DNA of 64,000 bases, taken from Merluccius polli. Its lineage: Eukaryota; Chordata; Actinopteri; Gadiformes; Merlucciidae. Made by a program: the position numbers and the translations under genes. The DNA is taken from NCBI GenBank assembly GCA_030340625.1, contig JAOPHQ010001136.1:456747-520746 (forward strand). The letters run 5' to 3'. The notes under the pieces are model-generated. The model made no database searches. It was given only the letters and a program-made list of their open reading frames with translations, and had not been told where the DNA came from. This document shows, piece after piece, positions 58,369 through 64,000 of this stretch; position 1 is the first letter of the stretch, and each line of letters begins with the position of its first letter.

Positions 58369-58722
58369 GCCCTGTCCTGTTCTGTGACCAATGAGCTGAC
58401 AGCATATTCACACACGAGTATGACGATACGATACAGAATACGCTCATCCCATTGGTCGACGTACTGTCGCTCACGGAGAAGATAGCGGAAGACAACAAAG
58501 CAGCACGGGTGACGCTGACAGTGAGACAGACGCCGGCACCGCTTTACGGGGCGGTACACCTTTGAGCAGCAATGCGACGAGTACATCAACTACTGCAAAT
58601 ACTGTTGATAGATTGATAGATGAATACTATATGTATTTATCTATTTATCTGTATAATATGCTGAACAATCTCTTACTAGTCTCTCTCTACTCGTCTCTCT
58701 CAATGGTCTCAAGGCGGGCTTT
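58369..58722. other. Unassigned sequence
   Basis: No supported gene. A GATAGATTGATAGATGAA-type microsatellite-like patch is at 58605-58650. Confidence 0.4.
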
Positions 58723-60000
58723 TATGGCAAGCCGTTTTAACATTTAATAGCTAGACTGGATATGTGTTGCAGATATCTGCAATTCAGTTTCGCCTAGTCA
58801 AAAATAACATTTCGGATATCCGCAACTACATTCCTCCTATCCACAATTGGCATTTCAGATATCCACAAAGACATTCCTCCTAGGAGAAATTACGTCATTT
58901 TTGCCATTCATGTCTATGGGGTTTCTCATTACAGATATCTACAATTCCGTTGCGGATATCCACTATGTGAATTACGGATATCTGCAACTGAATTGTAGAT
59001 ATCTGTAATTCCAGTTGAGATATCTACAATTTGATTCTGACTAGTCATAATTCCAGTTCAAGATATCTTTTAATTCACCTCAATTCAAGATATCTACATG
59101 TCCCTTTTCAGATATCTTAAATTAAGTTTTGACTAGGCGAAATTAAGTTGTAGATATCTCTAACTGGAGTTAGGGATAGTCAAAATGAAGTTGCAGATAT
59201 CTAAAACTGGAGTTAGGGATAGTCATAATTTCATTGTAGATATCTATTATCAAGTTATAGATATCTTGAAATGAATTTTGATTAGAGATATCTAAAATTG
59301 TAGATATCTGTAACTTTCATTCCGCCTAGTCAAAATGTAATTACAGATATCTTGAATTAGAGTTTTGACTAGGCGAAATGACGTTTCAGATATCTGTAAT
59401 GACAAATTATAGGACCGCCTCCCACTTTAGGCGGGAGAGGAGCAGGTCGTTGTCGTTCTAATCATCATTCACACACAATTCACCTGTGTTCACTGATTAC
59501 ATCGGTCCATGGATTAGCATATATTAGCACCATGTCAGAGCAGCCGGAGGTCGGGCTTTTTAACCGTCTTTCTAACGCTGCAGCCCGTGCCAGGCAGGAG
59601 CTGGCGGCAAGGAGAAATTACGTATTTCTGGATATCTAAAACGTCATGCCCAATAATTCGCACTCAAATGACATTTGAGATATCTTTAACTTTCATTCTG
59701 CCTAGTCAAAACTGAATTACAGATATCTGCAATTGTCATTTAAGATGTGTGACGAGTTGAATGTCGGTTTCCGTGACGTCATTGCAGATATCTGTAATTC
59801 AGGTTCGCCTAGTCAAAACTGAATTACAGATATCTTTATCTGTCATTTCGACTAGTCACAATTACATTACAGATATCTTGAATGAAAATTCCAACTATTC
59901 AAAATGTAATTACGACTAGTCAGAAAGAAGTTGTTGATATCTACAATGTTAATTCCGGATAGTCAAACTTAGTTGATAAATGACAATTCGGCTTGCCATA
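58723..60000. mobile_element. 1.28-kb TIR element packed with GATATC palindromes
   Basis: Exact 12-bp inverted ends TATGGCAAGCCG (58723-58734) and CGGCTTGCCATA (59989-60000). GGCTTT lies directly outside both ends (6-bp TSD candidate). The interior has about 26 copies of GATATC, mostly as AGATATCT, spaced about 20-60 bp and interleaved with CTAGTCAAAA/TTTTGACTAG motifs. A separate 230-bp GC-richer island (59405-59635) has a 36-codon ORF. No transposase, and the superfamily is unknown to me. Confidence 0.75.
59532..59639 (+). other. Small ORF in the palindrome element
   Basis: A 35-residue ORF starting MSEQPEVGLFNRLSNAAARA and rich in Ala/Arg, in the only non-palindromic island of the element. 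It could be the N-terminus of a lost transposon gene or chance. Confidence 0.2.
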
Positions 60001-60187
60001 GGCTTTGGTCTGTCGTCTCACCGATGTGACGTCATGCAATGCATTGTGCGGGAAATGAGAATCAATCCCAAACTGCTAAAATACTAGCTACTTTTTCGTA
60101 TTATATTACGTTTTGTGATACCCAACAACATCAAATACAATTAATAACAGTTTAAATGTTTATTACCAACAAGCAAATACGCAAATT

Positions 60188-60222
60188 GGTTAGAAAAATA
60201 AACCTGCACCACGGCCTTTAAC
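60188..60222. repeat. Solo right end of the 57095-type MITE family
   Basis: GGTTAGAAAAATAAACCTGC followed by ACCACGGCCTTTAA matches 57310-57343 almost exactly. No matching left end is adjacent. Confidence 0.65.
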
Positions 60223-60227
60223 ATTCC

Positions 60228-60282
<55 letters not shown>

Positions 60283-60548
60283 AAAGAAGGTAAACAGGAA
60301 GAAGGTGAAAGAGCAGGGTCTTCCATGGGGGCTGGGGCTCCGCATGATGGATGTTCTCCATCGATCCGCTCCTTCTTCAGCTTTATAAACCCAATTAAAC
60401 CTCAGTCCTCTGGAGGAACCAACAGTCTGGCTCCACCACTCTCCTCCATGTCTTTCTCTGTCTCTTTGCCTATCTATCTGTACAACTGCCCTTTTGATTT
60501 CTACCATGTTGTTGGTGCCTGTGGTGTGCGCTTTGATTCCACACACAC

Positions 60549-60605
<57 letters not shown>
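60228..60605. repeat. (GA)n and (CA)n microsatellites
   Basis: GA run at 60228-60279 and CA run at 60541-60602, with unremarkable sequence between them. Confidence 0.93.
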
Positions 60606-61320
60606 ACAGGAGATCCTTGTGGGATACTGTTCACCCATTGATAATAATAAACCATTGAGAAATGAGCCAGTTATTGCTGTTAGCAGCCACTTCTCACATA
60701 CAGACAAAATTGATAATATTTAGAAAAATATGTACAAAAAAATAGAGAATCCCCCCCTCCCCCGCCTCCCTCTACTTGTTGACCAATGGCATGCGAGGAT
60801 CGATGGATCGTCTTCTTTAAAGACAGTGTGATGGGAAAAAGAGGAGGTGGACGGCAGGGGGATGGCACATAAAACCTGATGGACGCATCCATTATGAATA
60901 GAGGTTGGAGTGTCCAGGGGGGGGGGGGGGGGGGTCTTTGTGTGTGTGTGTGTGTGTGTGTGCGTGTGTGTGGTGTGTGTGGGTGTGTGTATTAATCTAA
61001 CTGACAAGTTATCTTTCCATTAACCCATCAGTAGTGAAGTAGAACCCCGGGACCCACCCTGTAACTCCTCCAGAAACCAAACAGTAAATCAGTTGGAACA
61101 TCATCCCATCATGCTCAGTGGTTTCATACTATTGCATGGCTAGCTGGCTGGCTAGCTGGCTTAGACCATTACCAGGGCTGTGTTCCAATAATCAACTCAC
61201 CCTGCTCAAAGTCTCCAGATGTTTGTTTCTCGATCACCATTGTACCCACCATCCTATATATATACTGTATATTCACTAACAAGGACCACGCCCGTACAGA
61301 TGAGAGTTTAGACATGTTTA
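60606..61320. other. Non-coding flank
   Basis: G run at 60919-60934 and TG run at 60939-60985. No supported gene. Confidence 0.5.
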
Positions 61321-61379
61321 TTACGAGTTTCAGATGAGAGGCGTGGGTGATGTGCTGTGGAAGAGGGTTGTAGGGAGGA

Positions 61380-61650
61380 GGGTTAGAGGGGTCGAGGGAT
61401 GGAGGGATGGTGGGATGAGGGTCGGAAGGGGATGTTGGGATGAGGGATGAAGGCGGGGAGGGATGTGGGGATGAGGGGTAGAGGGAGGAAGGGAAGGGAA
61501 GGGAAGAAGGGTAGGAGGGATGTGGGGATGAGGGGTAGAGGGAGGAAGGGAAGAAGGGTAGGGGGGATGTGAGGATGAGGGGTAGAGGGAGGAAGGGAAG
61601 GGAAGAAGGGTAGGGGGGATGTGAGGATGAGGGGTAGAGGGAGGAAGCGG
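61380..61650. repeat. G-rich minisatellite
   Basis: Units of about 55-65 bp such as GGGATGTGGGGATGAGGGGT plus AGAGGGAGGAAGGGAAG repeat about four times, next to the 3' end of the Ngaro-like element. Confidence 0.9.
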
Positions 61651-61757
61651 GACCATCGGTACGAGTGGTCTTATGGTTGACGGGTGGACGGGAGAAGTCC
61701 TGGAGGGAACCTGGGAGGGATTAAGACTCTGAGTGGGGGAACCGTCTCTTCGTGTCT

Positions 61758-62590
61758 CTAAGGATTAGAGCCCCAAAGAGAGAACTTCATGCAGAGAGAA
61801 GCGCGTGTGCTTTTCTGACGTCTCAGGTCATTGCGGACGTAGGTCAGGTACGCGATTGAAGACCAACGACCTAAGATTTTTGTGACGTTGTCCGGGATTC
61901 CCTGTCTGGAAGCGGTGGAGGCTGCTCCGATGCGGAAGGAGTGCCCTGAGTATGGCTCGGGGGGTATGCCGGATCGGGACGGGATCTGGCGAAAGTGGTG
62001 GTGGAACCAGGAGCGTGTGGCTACTCTGCCGGTCTCTGAAATGAACAGAGGGTCTCGGGGGGAAGCTCGGCAGGCTAGGCGTGAATTGATGTAATCGAGA
62101 ATGGGTTCGAACGGGCTAGGGAATGAATTCAGTCGAAAGATATAGACTGGTTGGGGTGGACCGGATTGGTTGGTTTTGCTACGTTTGAGGAAATAGACCA
62201 GGGTGTCGGAGGAGAGTTGGAAGCTGGAGCCAAGAGTTTGAATTTCTGGAAAGAGAAGCGGGAGAGAGAGTCGGCGATTATGTTTTTTGTGGCCTGGAAT
62301 GTGAGATGCTCGGATGATGAATTGGTGTTGTGCGGAAACCAGTGTGAGCCTTCGAATAAACTGCATGATGTCGAGGCATTGGGACCGGCCTTTATTTATG
62401 ATATCTACTGCGGCGCTATTGTCGGAGTATATTGCGATGGTCTTCTTAGACCATTCGTGGCCCCAAAGAATAGCTGCTATAATGATGGGGTATATTTCGT
62501 GGATTGTGGAGGAAGGAGAGAGGGTTGAAAATTCGCGAGGCCATTTGGCTGCGAACCATTTTCCGCTGCCTGGTTGCGTTTCTGTGGGAA
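61758..62590 (-). pseudogene. RNase H-tyrosine recombinase remnant
   Basis: RNase H: EIYPIIIAAILWGHEWSKK, IYSDNSAAVDIINKGRS and ASHIPGHKK (62500-62200). The recombinase starts near 62190 but jumps from LLFPEIQTLGSSFQ to LSSDTLVYFLKRSKTNQSG, missing about 100 or more residues, where the first catalytic Arg of the family lies. The C-terminal catalytic parts remain: GHSFRIGAAS (His and Arg), GRWSSIAYLTYVR (Tyr). The enzyme normally integrates circular cDNA by strand exchange. This copy should be inactive. ORF open from 62654 to 61758; its first residues are out-of-frame Gag sequence. Confidence 0.87.
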
Positions 62591-63634
62591 TGAGGTGTTG
62601 GGCAGCAGTGTGGTGAGGGTGCATGTGGTGGCTGGGTGGGATGGTGCGCCGCACTGTTCGCAGTTAAGTGATGAGCGCACTGCGAAGATGCGACAGTATA
62701 GCTCTGTGTCTAAGGTGCCCCAATATGTGCCCTGGTTGAACTGATGAAGGCGCTCGGCGGCTCGGGAGGCGAACAGAATGTGATATGAGTAAAAGCCGTT
62801 GCCGCCGAAACGCAAAGCTAGGTCTATGGTGAGGGACAGGTAGTCATCTAGCTCTGACCTGCGGTCGGGGAAGGCTGAACAGATGATGTCACGGAACAGG
62901 GAGAAGGCGAAGGTGAATTCTGGGGCTGTGAGCTCTTTGGAGTGGGTGGTGAGTGGTTGTTTGAGTTGGAAGGTGCCCAGGGATGTTTGCAGTTCCCTAG
63001 GGATGTGAGGGTTGCAAGTGGATGGATGGATAAGTTGAGCTAGATCAACGTAGTTACCAGAAAGGATTTGCTGTCTGAGAGTGGACGACACCGGGGATGG
63101 TCTTGAAGACGCTGTGGGGCGTACTGGAAGTGATGCTGTGGCTAGGGTGTAGTTGGGGGGCGGAGGAGGGTAGAGGGGGAAGAGGCTGGAGCCTGCTGGA
63201 GGGGGAGCTGTGGAAAAAAGGGGGGCATTCGAAGTGGGAACAGAAATGCTGGCAACATGTGGGTTATGGGGGGGGGGGTAAGGGTAGGGGTAGGGGGGGT
63301 AAGGGTAGGGGAAGGGGAAGGGAGGGGGAAAAGAAGGAGCAGGAGGAAAAAGTGGGTTTTGGCTGGACGTGCCGCTGTGGATTATTGTCGAAGGTGCGGT
63401 CTGGGAGTCTGCTGTGGTCTGGATTGGAGCCGGAGGAGCTGAGGTAGCTGTGGAGGGAGGAATAGGAAGGCTAGGAAAAGAAGGGGGAGGGATGTTGGGA
63501 TGATGGGATGCATGTGCACAGGAATTAAGTGAAACTTGGGGAAGAGTGGAGGAGAAAAGAGAGGCCGGAACTGAAAATGTTGGGTTCGATACGACCTGGC
63601 CCTGGGTAAGGGCGAGAGGAGGGGGCTGAGCCAA
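62477..63634 (-). pseudogene. Ngaro/DIRS-like Gag
   Basis: A 385-codon ORF. The N-terminal half is Pro/Ser-rich (FPPPFPFPYPYPPYPYPYPP), the middle has LRQQILSGNYVDLAQLIHPS and FTFAFSLFRDIICSAFPDRR typical of Ngaro-type Gag, and the end has a zinc-binding CEQCGAPSHPATTC (about 62660). The reading frame is open up to the deletion joint (about 62570), after which it runs into RNase H DNA in the wrong frame and stops at 62477. Gag is the best-kept gene of this element. Confidence 0.8.
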
Positions 63635-64000
63635 GGGAGGCTGAGCCGGAGAAGGTGGTGTGACGTCATCGTTGCGCCGGTAACCCAGAAGTGGTGTTCG
63701 GCGTGGGCTCGCGGAGTTGAGCCTGAAGTCCTGAAGCCGTTGAAAAAGTTTTGCCTTTCTGTCGGAGCTGTGGAATGGAATATTATTTCGCGTGAGAGAC
63801 CGTTTTAGGCTGGCGACTGTCCAGTCGGCTATGCCTGTGGCTGACGGGCGGACGGCGTGTTGCCGGGAGGAAATTGCCTCGCGGCGATTTCGCCGGTCGC
63901 TGGCGTGGCTGGACCTGGAGCGGGCTGGAGAGGAGCGTCTGGAGTCGGCGGTGTATGACGGGCGACGGAGACGGGTTCTCCCCCTGAGGCTGTGAGGTTG
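63635..64000. other. GC-rich edge sequence upstream of the Ngaro-like Gag
   Basis: Probably the 5' leader of the - strand element. Short ORFs on both strands have no recognisable motif. Confidence 0.4.

Larger units (their letters stand above)
61758..63634 (-). mobile_element. Ngaro/DIRS-like tyrosine-recombinase retrotransposon, RT-deleted
   Basis: On the - strand: Gag, then RNase H fused to a C-terminal tyrosine recombinase, the domain set of DIRS/Ngaro elements, which lack LTR integrase. No reverse transcriptase lies between Gag and RNase H. Terminal repeats are not identified; the minisatellite at 61.4 kb and the GC-rich sequence after 63.65 kb may belong to its non-coding ends. The 5' part may continue beyond the window. 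Confidence 0.85.

Noticed and set aside
63097..63447. Gly/Arg-rich + strand ORF
   Set aside because: Antisense shadow of the Pro-rich Gag region.

Overview
The window looks like a stretch of teleost fish genome. The evidence is a spliced vertebrate gene (a Shisa/CKAMP-family AMPA-receptor auxiliary protein) with GT/AG introns of about 13.5 and 6.7 kb, very abundant CA/TG, CT/GA and TA microsatellites, and a mix of retroelements and DNA transposons typical of teleosts: Gmr1-like Ty3/gypsy, Tx1-like and L2-like LINEs, a Ngaro/DIRS-type tyrosine-recombinase element, hAT and TTAA-target MITEs, and tRNA-derived SINEs. I see no bacterial, CRISPR or organelle features.

Layout. 1-1640: 3' end of a Ty3/gypsy element on the + strand (RT, RNase H, LTR). 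2.1-3.8 kb: purine-rich and CA/TA simple sequence. 3833-8869: complete but inactivated Ty3/gypsy element on the - strand, with two LTRs and the order gag(SCAN-like)-PR-INT-RT-RH, which is the Gmr1-like domain order. 12206-33118: the last three coding exons found here of the Shisa gene on the + strand; the exons for the signal peptide, Cys-rich domain and membrane segment must lie left of the window. Its introns hold a possible TTAA-target element with a Myb/SANT-like remnant, a - strand L2-like LINE, SINE pieces, MITEs and one almost full-length but broken Tx1-like LINE (about 26.7-31.7 kb). A 1.2-kb pyrimidine minisatellite abuts the last exon's splice acceptor. 33.1-42.8 kb: 3' flank with simple repeats and one unexplained ORF.

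42.8-57.1 kb is the most structured part. A second Tx1-like LINE (ORF1 at 43.0-44.1 kb, ORF2 at 49.9-56.7 kb) has been split by successive insertions: a MITE, a - strand CR1/jockey-type LINE that itself holds a hAT element holding another hAT element holding two more hAT MITEs, then a 535-bp MITE, a further hAT copy and an L2 fragment. A 253-bp segment of ORF2 is also triplicated in tandem. Several joints are fixed by target-site duplications of 8 or 9 bp.

57.1-60.2 kb holds three further TIR-bounded DNA elements, including a 1.28-kb element filled with about 26 GATATC palindromes. 61.3-64.0 kb has a G-rich minisatellite and a - strand Ngaro/DIRS-like element that keeps gag, RNase H and part of the tyrosine recombinase but has lost the reverse transcriptase. 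Apart from the Shisa gene, every recognised coding region is a decayed mobile-element gene.
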